DNA of 64,000 nucleotides, taken from contig CAVUSZ010000047.1 in assembly GCA_963744255.1 (NCBI GenBank), positions 1-64,000 of the forward strand, given 5' to 3'. The notes beneath the pieces were generated by a model. The model was given only the letters and a program-made list of their open reading frames with translations. It made no database searches and was not told the DNA's origin. Source of the stretch: DATEDA01 sp963744255. Lineage in GTDB: Bacteria; Pseudomonadota; Gammaproteobacteria; Burkholderiales; SG8-39. The number at the start of each line of letters is the position of its first letter. The stretch's first letter is position 1. A program made the translations under genes and the position numbers. Shown one piece after another: positions 7,101 through 14,790 of the stretch.

Positions 7101-9590
7101 TCACGACCGCAGGCCGCCGTCGGCTGACCGCCCCGGCGCATCGGCCTGCTTGCGCGGCTCCCGCAGCAGCGGCCGCAGCGCGTTGCGCAGTCCCTCGAGC
7201 GAGATCGGCTTCAAGACGATCCCGTCGCAGCCCGCCGCCAGCGCGCGGTCGGCCTCGAGACCTTCGTGGTGCGCGGTGAAGGCGAGGATCGGCCCGGTAT
7301 AGTTGCGCGTGCGCAGCACGTGCACTGCCTCGTAGCCGTTCATCACCGGCATTTCCATGTCGAGGAGGACGACATCGAAGCGCTCCGACAGCGCGACCTC
7401 GACGGCCGAAAAGCCGTTCGCAACCGCGCGGGACTCCACGCCGAGCCGGGTGAGGAACACCTCGACGAGGGTGCGGATGTCATCGTTGTCCTCGCCGACC
7501 AGCACCCGCCCGGCGAGCGGCTCGCGCGCGGCGAGCGCCTCGGTGATCGGCCGCACCGTCTCGGGCCGGGCCGCGGCCTCGCTCGGGATCCGCACCCGGA
7601 AGGTCGAGCCGATGCCGCGCTTCGACTCGACTTCGATCGTGCCGTTCATCAGCGACACCAGGTTGCGCGTGATCGCCAGGCCGAGCCCGGTGCCGCCGAA
7701 GCGCTGCGCGATGCTCGCGTCGGCCTGCTCGAACGGCTCGAAGACCCGGGCCAGGGCTTCGTCCGGAATGCCGGGACCGGTGTCGCGGACCTCGATCTGG
7801 AGGGCCGCGAGGTGCCACGAGGCGACGAGCTCCACCGTGCCGCTCTGGGTGAATTTCAGCGCGTTCGACAACAGGTTGATCAGGATCTGCCGCACCCGGA
7901 ACGCGTCGAGCAGGAGCACCGGCGGCAGCACGGTGCCACGCGTGAACCGCAGCCGCAGCCGCTTGTCGTCCGCGAGCGGCTGCATGGTCGCGACCACGTC
8001 GCGAACCAGCTGCTCCGCGTCCTCGGGCACCGGGGCGATCACCAGCGTCCCGGCCTCGATCTTCGCCAGATCGAGGTTGTTGTTGATCAGTGCGAGCAGG
8101 TGCTCGCAGTTGCGGCCGATGATCGCACTATTGTGGATCCGCGACTCGCGACCGAGATCGTCGGTGAACTGGTTCAGCTTGTTGAAGCCCATGATCGCCG
8201 TCAGCGGTGTCCTGAGCTCGTGGGTGAGATGGTTCAGGAACTCGCTCTTCAGGCGGTTGGCCTGGCGCTCGGCGACGCGTCTCGTAGCGCAGCCGCCGCC
8301 GCTCGTCGCCCACGGCGTACAGCCACACCGAGAACACGACGGCGAGCGAGACCAGGCTCGCGACGACGCCGAACAACCAATTCGACTGGATCCCGATCGC
8401 GTACAGCCCCGCCCCGGCGCCGGCGAGCGCGAGCGGCGTCGCGACGAACGCGAGCAGGAACGTTCGCGCGCGGGCGTCGATGCGCTCCGCATGAGCAGCA
8501 GCGGTACGAAGAGCGCGCCGAGGAGAAGCAGGCCGTCGACTGTGAGCCCGGCCTGGGTCGCGATCTGTCCGGCCGCGAGACTCGCATACGCGAGCGCGGC
8601 GATCTGCGGCCCGGAGAGCCGTCCGACCGGGGTGAAGGCGTAGTCGGCAGCGAACGCGCTCGCGCTGCCGATGAAGATCACCTTACCGGCGACGTCGCGT
8701 GCGAGCCACCGGCTGCCCGGGGTGCCGCTCGCCGCTGCCGCGGCCTCATAGAACGGGATCACCCGCAGGTCCTCGACGTTCACCGGGAACCGCAGCGCCA
8801 CCTCGCCGTACCTGTCGAGCGGGATCGCGGCGCGGCGCAGGTACAGCGTGCCGTCCTCGACCCGGAGCGGGTTGAGCGCTGGGTCCGCGGCCGCGAGCGT
8901 AGCGAGCGGCAGGCTGGGCAGAACATAACCCTGGGTCCCGTGGAAGAGGGCGATCCGGCGCAGCACGCCATCCTCGTCCGGTTTCAGGTTGACGACACCG
9001 ACGCCGGCCCGGCCGCCGGCCGCGAGCGACTCGGCGGGCAGCCGCAGGTACGCCCAGCTCGCGTACGGGACGCGCTGCGCATCGACGCGCCACGGCGCGC
9101 CGTTCCAGGGCGGGGTCTGCGCGTACGCCAACTCCGCGAGCTGCCGCTGATAGGTCGGTGGCGCCTCGAAAGCCACGGGCAGCCCGGCGGCGGCGAGCAC
9201 CGTAGTGCGGCCGAGCGCCGCCGCGAGCGCATCGTCCCCCGGGCGCTCATCCGCGATCAGCAGGTGAAAGGCGATCGCGCGCGCGCCGTGCGCCTCGAGG
9301 TAGCGCACCACGCCGGCGTAGACCTCGCGATCGGTTCGCCACGGGCCCATCGACTGGGCCATCCGCCGGAGCGACTCCTCGTCCACGTCCAGCACGAGCA
9401 CGTTGTCCAGGTCCGTGATCCGGCCCATCGACCGTTGCAGCGAGTCGTAGAGCCAGCTCGAGAGCCGATCGAAGAGCGTCGTCTGGGCGAACAGCGCGGC
9501 GAGTGCGATGCCCACCGCACATGCGCCCAGCCCCTTCGCGACACGCAGGGCGGCGTCGCGGTTGAACTCGTTGCGAATGAACGTGAGCAT
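7101..9590 (-). CDS. CHASE2-domain hybrid sensor histidine kinase with receiver domain
   Basis: The protein of about 829 residues has an N-terminal membrane helix, then a CHASE2 extracytoplasmic domain (NVLVLDVDEESLRRMAQSMG through VIFIGSASAFAADYAFTPVG). C-terminal membrane helices, a HisKA domain (FLNHLTHELRTPLTAIMGF, His about 456), an HATPase domain (LLSNALKFT, DTGPGIPDE, GGTGLGLAI) and a receiver (VVLLDMEMPVMNGYEAV, Asp about 744) follow. The frame is continuous, but between about 8493 and 8277 it encodes only an Arg/Ser run, while a second frame reads ARTFLLAFVATPLALAGAGA and NWLFGVVASLVSLAVVFSVW, the expected membrane helices. A one-base deletion near 8493 and a one-base insertion near 8277 therefore compensate each other. 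It probably feeds the Hpt protein and response regulator downstream. Confidence 0.85.
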   Translation of the reverse strand: MLTFIRNEFNRDAALRVAKGLGACAVGIALAALFAQTTLFDRLSSWLYDSLQRSMGRITDLDNVLVLDVDEESLRRMAQSMGPWRTDREVYAGVVRYLEAHGARAIAFHLLIADERPGDDALAAALGRTTVLAAAGLPVAFEAPPTYQRQLAELAYAQTPPWNGAPWRVDAQRVPYASWAYLRLPAESLAAGGRAGVGVVNLKPDEDGVLRRIALFHGTQGYVLPSLPLATLAAADPALNPLRVEDGTLYLRRAAIPLDRYGEVALRFPVNVEDLRVIPFYEAAAAASGTPGSRWLARDVAGKVIFIGSASAFAADYAFTPVGRLSGPQIAALAYASLAAGQIATQAGLTVDGLLLLGALFVPLLLMRSASTPARERSCSRSSRRRSRSPAPGRGCTRSGSSRIGCSASSRAWSRSPSCSRCGCTPWATSGGGCATRRVAERQANRLKSEFLNHLTHELRTPLTAIMGFNKLNQFTDDLGRESRIHNSAIIGRNCEHLLALINNNLDLAKIEAGTLVIAPVPEDAEQLVRDVVATMQPLADDKRLRLRFTRGTVLPPVLLLDAFRVRQILINLLSNALKFTQSGTVELVASWHLAALQIEVRDTGPGIPDEALARVFEPFEQADASIAQRFGGTGLGLAITRNLVSLMNGTIEVESKRGIGSTFRVRIPSEAAARPETVRPITEALAAREPLAGRVLVGEDNDDIRTLVEVFLTRLGVESRAVANGFSAVEVALSERFDVVLLDMEMPVMNGYEAVHVLRTRNYTGPILAFTAHHEGLEADRALAAGCDGIVLKPISLEGLRNALRPLLREPRKQADAPGRSADGGLRS

Positions 9591-9722
9591 GGCAAGGACG
9601 ATTGTACGGGACGTCTTGTGCGCCGATCCCTGTCGCCTGCAGCCGGACGCGGAAGGGTGCCCGCCGTGTCGCAAATACGGCACACTAGACCCTCTTTCCT
9701 GCCGGCGTCACCGAGAGTTGCC

Positions 9723-10247
9723 ATGGCGGATTGCGTCCCGATCCACGGCCTGCATCACTTTGCCTGGCGTTGCCGCGACGCGGAAGAGACGCGCCGGTTC
9801 TACGAGGACATCCTCGGGCTGCCGCTCGTGCATGTCATCCGGTCCGACCACGTCCCGTCCACGGGCGAATACTGTCCCTACGTGCATATCTTTTTCCGGA
9901 TGACCGACGGCTCCTGTCTCGCGTTCTTCGATCTGGGCGATGATACCGCCGCGGCGCCCAGCCCCAACACGCCGGGCTGGGTGAACCACATTGCGCTTCG
10001 CGTGGGGTCGGTCGCCGAGCTCGAAGCGGCTCGGGTGAGGCTCGAGGCGCACGGCATCGAGGTGATCGGGATCACCGACCATCATTTCGTCAAATCGATC
10101 TATTTCTTCGACCCGAACGGCTTTCGGCTGGAGCTGACGGCGTTCGTCGGCGACGAGCGGTACTTGGCAGAGCAGGCGCGCTCGGCGCGCGCCGAGTGCG
10201 CGGCCTGGACGCGCGAGAAGGCCGAGCGGCGGGTGACCGCCGCATGA
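9723..10247 (+). CDS. VOC-family (glyoxalase/dioxygenase-fold) protein
   Basis: The product of 174 residues has two βαβββ modules typical of the vicinal-oxygen-chelate superfamily: HGLHHFAWRCRDAEETRRFY EDILGLPLVHVIR near the start, and VNHIALRV...SIYFFDPNGFRLELTAF at the end. The metal-ligand positions are His (in LHHFAW), His (in VNHIAL) and Glu (in RLELTA). Substrate cannot be told from sequence; enzymes of this fold cleave aromatic rings or act on small oxoacids. Its stop overlaps the start of the next gene (ATGA), so it is the first gene of a translationally coupled catabolic cluster. Confidence 0.8.
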   Translation: MADCVPIHGLHHFAWRCRDAEETRRFYEDILGLPLVHVIRSDHVPSTGEYCPYVHIFFRMTDGSCLAFFDLGDDTAAAPSPNTPGWVNHIALRVGSVAELEAARVRLEAHGIEVIGITDHHFVKSIYFFDPNGFRLELTAFVGDERYLAEQARSARAECAAWTREKAERRVTAA

Positions 10248-11233
10248 AGTTCTGCATCGTAGGCGCCGGATCGGTAGGCGGGGTGCTCGGCGCGAAGCTC
10301 GCCGCCGCCGGACATGCCGTGAGCCTCGTTGCGCGCGGCGCACATCTGGCCGCGATCCGAGCCGAGGGTCTGGGGCTGAAGGACGCCGACGGCGTGCGGC
10401 GATTCAAGCTCGCGGCGTCCGAGAACCCCGGCGAGTTCGGCCCGCAGGACGCGGTCCTGGTCGCGCTGAAGGCGTACTCGATCGGTCCGATGCTGCCGCG
10501 GCTCGCGCCGCTCCTTGCGCCCGACACCGCGGTGATCACCGCGATCAACGGCATCCCCTGGTGGTATTTCTGCCGCCAGGGAGGACGGTTCGACGGGGCG
10601 AGCATCGAGTGCCTGGACCCCGACGGCGGAATGCTCCGGGCGCTCGATCCAAGGCATCTGGTCGGCTGCGTCGTGCATGCCTCGGCGGAGGTGATCGCGC
10701 CGGGGCTCATCCATCACACGAGCGGCGGCACCCTCATCCTCGGCGAGCTCGACGGGGCGATGACGCCGCGCCTCGCGGCGATCGGCGCGGCGGTCGACGC
10801 TGCCGGGCTCGAGGCACGGCTCTCGGAGCGCATCCGCGACGACGTCTGGACGAAGCTCATCGGGAACACGTCGTACAACCCGGTCGCTGCGCTCACTGGC
10901 GCGCTGATGAGCGAGATCAATGCGAACCGCGGACTGCTGGCGCTGATCCGCCGCATGATGGTCGAGGCGATGCAGGTGGCCGAGGCCCTCGGCGCCCGGA
11001 TCAACGTCACCATCGAAGAGCGCTTCGCATTGGCGAGGAAGCTCGGCGCGGCAAAGGTCTCGATGCACCAGGACATCGAGAAGGGGCGCCCGCTCGAGAT
11101 CGACGCGATCGTGACTGCGGTGTGTGAGCTCGGGCGGAAGGCGGGCGTCGCGACGCCGACGATCGACGGGGTCGAAGCGCTGATCCGCGAGCGCGCGAAG
11201 CACCGTTGGGTGCCCGTCGGGGACGGACAGTAA
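10244..11233 (+). CDS. 2-dehydropantoate 2-reductase family protein (ketopantoate reductase-like)
   Basis: This is a 329-residue NADPH-dependent reductase. The N-terminal Rossmann motif is FCIVGAGSVGGVLGAKLAAA, followed by VSLVARG, and the C-terminal ApbA/PanE domain contains DDVWTKLIGNTSYNPVAALT with the catalytic Lys and Asn and the substrate loop EKGRPLEIDAIV. The start ATG at 10244 overlaps the stop of the VOC gene. The family makes pantoate for coenzyme A, and panB and panC occur at the far end of the window. However, this gene sits in a catabolic operon with a monooxygenase and a TRAP importer, so it may be a paralogue acting on another 2-oxoacid. Confidence 0.8.
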   Translation: MKFCIVGAGSVGGVLGAKLAAAGHAVSLVARGAHLAAIRAEGLGLKDADGVRRFKLAASENPGEFGPQDAVLVALKAYSIGPMLPRLAPLLAPDTAVITAINGIPWWYFCRQGGRFDGASIECLDPDGGMLRALDPRHLVGCVVHASAEVIAPGLIHHTSGGTLILGELDGAMTPRLAAIGAAVDAAGLEARLSERIRDDVWTKLIGNTSYNPVAALTGALMSEINANRGLLALIRRMMVEAMQVAEALGARINVTIEERFALARKLGAAKVSMHQDIEKGRPLEIDAIVTAVCELGRKAGVATPTIDGVEALIRERAKHRWVPVGDGQ

Positions 11234-11248
11234 CGCGGGAGTCGACCC

Positions 11249-12883
11249 CTGGCCGAGCAGCCAGCCTGGACCGGCGGGTACGAGCTCCCGGTCTACCCAT
11301 TTGTTCCCCCGCCCGAGCTCGTCCGCGGGACGCGGCGGCGCTACCCGATCGTCATCGTCGGCGGCGGCCTCTCCGGGCTGACGCTTGCCTGCGACCTCGC
11401 CAATCGCGGCGTCGACTCGGTGCTCCTCGACGAGGACGACACGATCGGCGTGCGCGGCGCCTCCTCGCGGGGCATCGTCTACGCGCAGAAGACGCTCGAG
11501 GTGTTCGCGCATCTCGGCACCTACCCGCGCATCCGGGAGAAGGGCGTTACCTGGTCCGAGGCCAAAACGCTTGCCGGCGACGACGTGGTCTACTCGTTCA
11601 ACCTCCGGTCGGCGAGCCCTTCCGAGCAGCCGCCGTTCGTCAACCTGCAGCAGTTTTACGTCGAGTGGTTCCTGGTCGACCGCATCCTGGAGCTCGGCCG
11701 GTGCGACCTGCGCTGGAGAAACCGGGTCACGAAGGTCACGCAGACCTTCGAGTGCGTCACGGCGATGGTCGAGTCGCCCGCCGGCCCGTACACGCTCGAG
11801 GCCGAGTGGCTCGTCGACGCGAGCGGCGTGAACTCGCCGATCCGGCAGGGGCTCGGTCTGGAGACCCACACCTCGCGCATCGTCGACCGCTGGTGCATCA
11901 CCGACGTGCGCTTCAGGAAGCATTTTCCGACCGAGCGCTGGACCTGGGTCGAGGCGCCGTTCAACGAGAACCGCGCGGTGTGGCAGCACCTGATGGGCGA
12001 CGAAGTCTGGCGGCTCGACTACCAGATGGCGCCCGACTGCGACCCCGAGTACGTGAGCCGGCGCGAGGTCGCCGAGGAGCGGCTGCGCGCGCATCTCGGC
12101 GACATCGAGTTCGAGCTGGTCTGGGTCGGACCCTACGCCTACCGCGACCACCTGCTCGACGATTTTCGGCTCGGCCGCGTGTTCTTCGTCGGCGACGCGG
12201 CGCATGTCGTCAGCCCGTTCGGCGCGCGCGGCGGGAACTCCGGCATCCAGGATGCGTACAACCTCGGCTGGAAGCTGGCGCTCGTCCTGAAGCGCGGGGC
12301 GCGGGAGGCGCTCCTCGACACCTACGACGCCGAGCGGCAGCCTGCCGCGAAGCAGAACCTCGAGGTCACCAGTCGCACCGCGCGCTTTCTCGCTCCGCAG
12401 TCGCCTGCCGAGCGTACGCTGCGCAACGCCGCGCTCGGGCTGGCGCGGGAATACATGTTCGCGCGAGCGCTGGTGAACACCGGACGCATGTCGATCGGCA
12501 ACCCCTACCCGGATTCGCCAGCGGTCTCCGGCGCGGGCTGGTCGCTGCCGAACGTGGCAATCACGCTGCCCGACGGCTCGCGCTCGACGCTCGTCGGGCT
12601 CGCGCAATCGGTCGGCACGGTGTTCATCGGCATTCTGTACGCCCCGACGAGCGGACACGACGTCGCGGGTTTTGCCCAGGTCGAGGCGACCGGCCTGCCG
12701 TTTCGCTTCTTCGTGTGCGGACCGGGCGGGATCGGCGACCCCGAGGGCAAGCTGAAAGCGGTGCTGAAGGCGGAGGCCGACACTTTCGCGCTCGTGCGCC
12801 CGGATCTCTATCTCGCGGCCTTGTTGCCGAACGCGACGCCGGCGCAAGCCGAGGTCGTCCTGCGGAAGGCGCTTTGTCTATGA
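11249..12883 (+). CDS. FAD-dependent aromatic-ring monooxygenase
   Basis: A flavoprotein monooxygenase of about 544 residues. The N-terminal dinucleotide fold reads YPIVIVGGGLSGLTLACDLA, the second FAD motif is VFFVGDAAHVVSPFGARGGN SGIQDAYNLGWKLALVLK near residue 315, and the C-terminal part is a thioredoxin-like domain typical of the phenol/3-hydroxyphenylpropionate hydroxylase group. No ATG, GTG or TTG occurs in frame upstream of the FAD motif back to the preceding stop at 11233. I placed the start at a CTG (11249-11251) after GCGGGAG, which gives LAEQPAWTGGYELP. An indel that destroyed the true start is equally possible. The substrate is unknown. Confidence 0.8.
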   Translation: MAEQPAWTGGYELPVYPFVPPPELVRGTRRRYPIVIVGGGLSGLTLACDLANRGVDSVLLDEDDTIGVRGASSRGIVYAQKTLEVFAHLGTYPRIREKGVTWSEAKTLAGDDVVYSFNLRSASPSEQPPFVNLQQFYVEWFLVDRILELGRCDLRWRNRVTKVTQTFECVTAMVESPAGPYTLEAEWLVDASGVNSPIRQGLGLETHTSRIVDRWCITDVRFRKHFPTERWTWVEAPFNENRAVWQHLMGDEVWRLDYQMAPDCDPEYVSRREVAEERLRAHLGDIEFELVWVGPYAYRDHLLDDFRLGRVFFVGDAAHVVSPFGARGGNSGIQDAYNLGWKLALVLKRGAREALLDTYDAERQPAAKQNLEVTSRTARFLAPQSPAERTLRNAALGLAREYMFARALVNTGRMSIGNPYPDSPAVSGAGWSLPNVAITLPDGSRSTLVGLAQSVGTVFIGILYAPTSGHDVAGFAQVEATGLPFRFFVCGPGGIGDPEGKLKAVLKAEADTFALVRPDLYLAALLPNATPAQAEVVLRKALCL

Positions 12884-13077
12884 AGGTCGATCCCAACATC
12901 CCCGATCCCGACGGTTTCTACGCCGCGCTCGTTGCAGCGCACGAGGGGTTGACCGAGGCCCAGTCGGCCGAGCTGAACGCCCAGCTCGTGCTCCTGCTCG
13001 CGAACCAGGTCGGCGACCAGCAGGCGATCCTCGACTGCGTGGCCGCGGCCTGCAAGCTGTTCCGGCCGGCCGGTTGA
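12880..13077 (+). CDS. DUF2783 small protein
   Basis: This acidic protein of 65 residues starts MKVDPNIPDPDGFYAALVAA and continues HEGLTEAQSAELNAQLVLLL ANQVGD. It matches the DUF2783 family, which is typically encoded next to FAD-dependent monooxygenases, as here. The ATG overlaps the stop of the monooxygenase gene (ATGA), so translation is coupled. A helper or stability role for the flavoprotein is an inference from the repeated neighbourhood; no catalytic residues are evident. Confidence 0.75.
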   Translation: MKVDPNIPDPDGFYAALVAAHEGLTEAQSAELNAQLVLLLANQVGDQQAILDCVAAACKLFRPAG

Positions 13078-13202
13078 GCCCCGCGCGCTGGCCCTGGTCC
13101 GGCCGATGGGGTAGGCTACGCGCGGCTGTCTTTCGCCACGCAAGAGCGCTGCGGGATGACATCAAGAATGCGCCCCCCGAACCAACCACGGGAGTAGTCG
13201 CC

Positions 13203-14225
13203 ATGGTTTCAGTCCTCCGGATCGCGACCGTCGCCGTCGCCGCGCTTGCGGCGCTCCCCGCGGCGGCGCAGGTAACGCTCAACGCCAGCTCGTGGGTGTC
13301 GCCCGGGCATCCGCTCACCGCGACCATGCTCGTGCCGTTGTGCGCCGATTTCGAGAAGGCGACCTCGGGCCGGGTCAAGTGCAACGTGCTGCCCAAAGCC
13401 CCGGTGGGCCCGGTGCAGACGGTCGACGGCGTCAAGGACGGCCTGATGGACCTGTCGTTCATCGTGAACGGCTACACCCCGGGACGCTTCGCGCTCAGCG
13501 ACGCGCCCGAGTTCCCGTTCATGGGTGACACCTCCGAGGTCACCTCGGTCGCCTACCAGCGCATCTACGACCGCATGCTCGCCAAGGCGAACGAGTACCG
13601 GGACGTCGTGCTGCTCGGCGTGTTCACCCACGGCCCGGGCCAGATGTACAACACCAAGCGGCCGATCAGCTCGCTCAAGGACCTCGACGGTCTCAAGATT
13701 CGCATCGGCGGCGGACTGGTGAACGACATCGCGAAGGCGCTCGGCACGGTGCCGATGCTGAAGCCTGCGCCGGAGAGCTACGAGCTCTTGTCGACGGGGG
13801 TGGCCGACGGCGTGTTCTTCCCCAAGGAGTCGCCGGCGTCCTTCAAGCTCGTGCCGTTGATCAAGTACATCACCTACGTTCCGGGCGGCCTCTACAACGT
13901 GGCCTTCGCCTGGATCGCGAACCCGGCCAAGTGGAACTCAATCTCGGAGTCCGACCGCAAGGCGCTCCAGCCGCTGCTCGGCGAAGCGCTCGCGCGTCGC
14001 TCCGGGCTCGCGTGGGACGCCGCCGACGCGAAAGGCGAGGCCGCCGTGCGCGAGGCGAAGATCCCGATCATCGCGGCGAGCCCTCAGCTCGTGGCCGAGA
14101 TCAAGGCGAAGACCGAGCCGCTGGAGCGGGAGTGGGTCGAGAAGAAGGCGAAGCCGAAGGGCGTCGACGGCGACGCGGTGCTGAAGGCGCTGCGCGCCGA
14201 GATTGCCACGCTGCAGAAGAAGTAG
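13203..14225 (+). CDS. TRAP transporter periplasmic solute-binding protein (DctP family)
   Basis: The protein has 340 residues with a signal peptide (MVSVLRIATVAVAALAALPA, cleavage after AAA). The mature part starts QVTLNASSWVSPGHPLTATM and has the DctP features KDGLMDLSFIVNGYTPGRF, a conserved Arg region in LDGLKIRIGG that usually binds a substrate carboxylate, and SYELLSTGVADGVFFPKESP. It captures an organic acid in the periplasm and delivers it to the membrane pair encoded next. It is preceded by 125 non-coding bases, so it may have its own promoter, but it follows the monooxygenase cluster on the same strand. Confidence 0.9.
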   Translation: MVSVLRIATVAVAALAALPAAAQVTLNASSWVSPGHPLTATMLVPLCADFEKATSGRVKCNVLPKAPVGPVQTVDGVKDGLMDLSFIVNGYTPGRFALSDAPEFPFMGDTSEVTSVAYQRIYDRMLAKANEYRDVVLLGVFTHGPGQMYNTKRPISSLKDLDGLKIRIGGGLVNDIAKALGTVPMLKPAPESYELLSTGVADGVFFPKESPASFKLVPLIKYITYVPGGLYNVAFAWIANPAKWNSISESDRKALQPLLGEALARRSGLAWDAADAKGEAAVREAKIPIIAASPQLVAEIKAKTEPLEREWVEKKAKPKGVDGDAVLKALRAEIATLQKK

Positions 14226-14277
14226 CCGGCCGCAAACCGCAAGCCGCGGCGCCGCGGTTCCTCGCCCGAGCCGCGCG

Positions 14278-14790
14278 ATGACCGAGCCCCGCCAGCCGCT
14301 AGCCTGGTTCGACCGCGCGGTCGTGCCGACGCTCGGGTACGTCGCCGCGGTGGTGATGTTCTGCCTGATGCTCCTCACCTGCGTCGACGTCGTGGGGCGC
14401 TACTTCCTCAACAAGCCGCTCCCCGGCGGGTTCGAGCTCACCGAGATCCTCCTCGCCGCGCTGATCTTCGCCGGGTTGCCGCTCGTCTCCCTGCGCAACG
14501 ACCATGTCACGGTCGATCTCTTCGATCCGATGACGCCCGACTGGCTGTTCCGGATCCAGCACGTGGTCGCGTGCGCGATCGGCGTCGCCTGCACCGGCTA
14601 TCTCGCGTGGCGGCTGTGGCTGCGCGCCGAGCACATGGACCGCGCCGGCGAGACCACCGCCCAGCTCAAGATCAAGCTCGCGTACCTGACCTACTCGATG
14701 AGCCTCCTGATGGCCTTCAGCGCGGTCGCGCTCCTCGTGCTCGCGTTCCGCCGCCCGCACCGTCACTTCGTCGAGGAAGGGGGTCCTTGA
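14278..14790 (+). CDS. TRAP transporter small permease (DctQ family)
   Basis: An integral membrane protein of 170 residues with four predicted helices: ALGYVAAVVMFCLMLLTCVD-like at the start, then the family motif DVVGRYFLNKPLPGGFELTE, followed by LLAALIFAGLPLVSLRNDHV, VACAIGVACTGYLAWRLWLR and a last helix near YSMSLLMAFSAVALLVLAFR. It pairs with the large permease. Its TGA (14788-14790) overlaps the TTG start of the next gene, so the two subunits are translationally coupled. Confidence 0.9.
   Translation: MTEPRQPLAWFDRAVVPTLGYVAAVVMFCLMLLTCVDVVGRYFLNKPLPGGFELTEILLAALIFAGLPLVSLRNDHVTVDLFDPMTPDWLFRIQHVVACAIGVACTGYLAWRLWLRAEHMDRAGETTAQLKIKLAYLTYSMSLLMAFSAVALLVLAFRRPHRHFVEEGGP

Noticed and set aside
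7266..10247. A plus-strand open frame of 993 codons over the hybrid kinase and VOC gene
   Set aside because: Its first 800 codons are the antisense shadow of the kinase, rich in Arg, Asp and Glu without domain motifs. Only the last 174 codons, from ATG 9723, are a real protein.
10244..11233. Calling the PanE-like gene the pantothenate-pathway panE
   Set aside because: It has the right fold, but it is inside a catabolic operon 50 kb from panB and panC, so pathway membership cannot be assumed.
10100..12847. A minus-strand open frame of 915 codons
   Set aside because: It is antisense to the reductase and monooxygenase genes, whose motifs and coupled starts are clear. The frame has low-complexity composition typical of GC-rich shadows.
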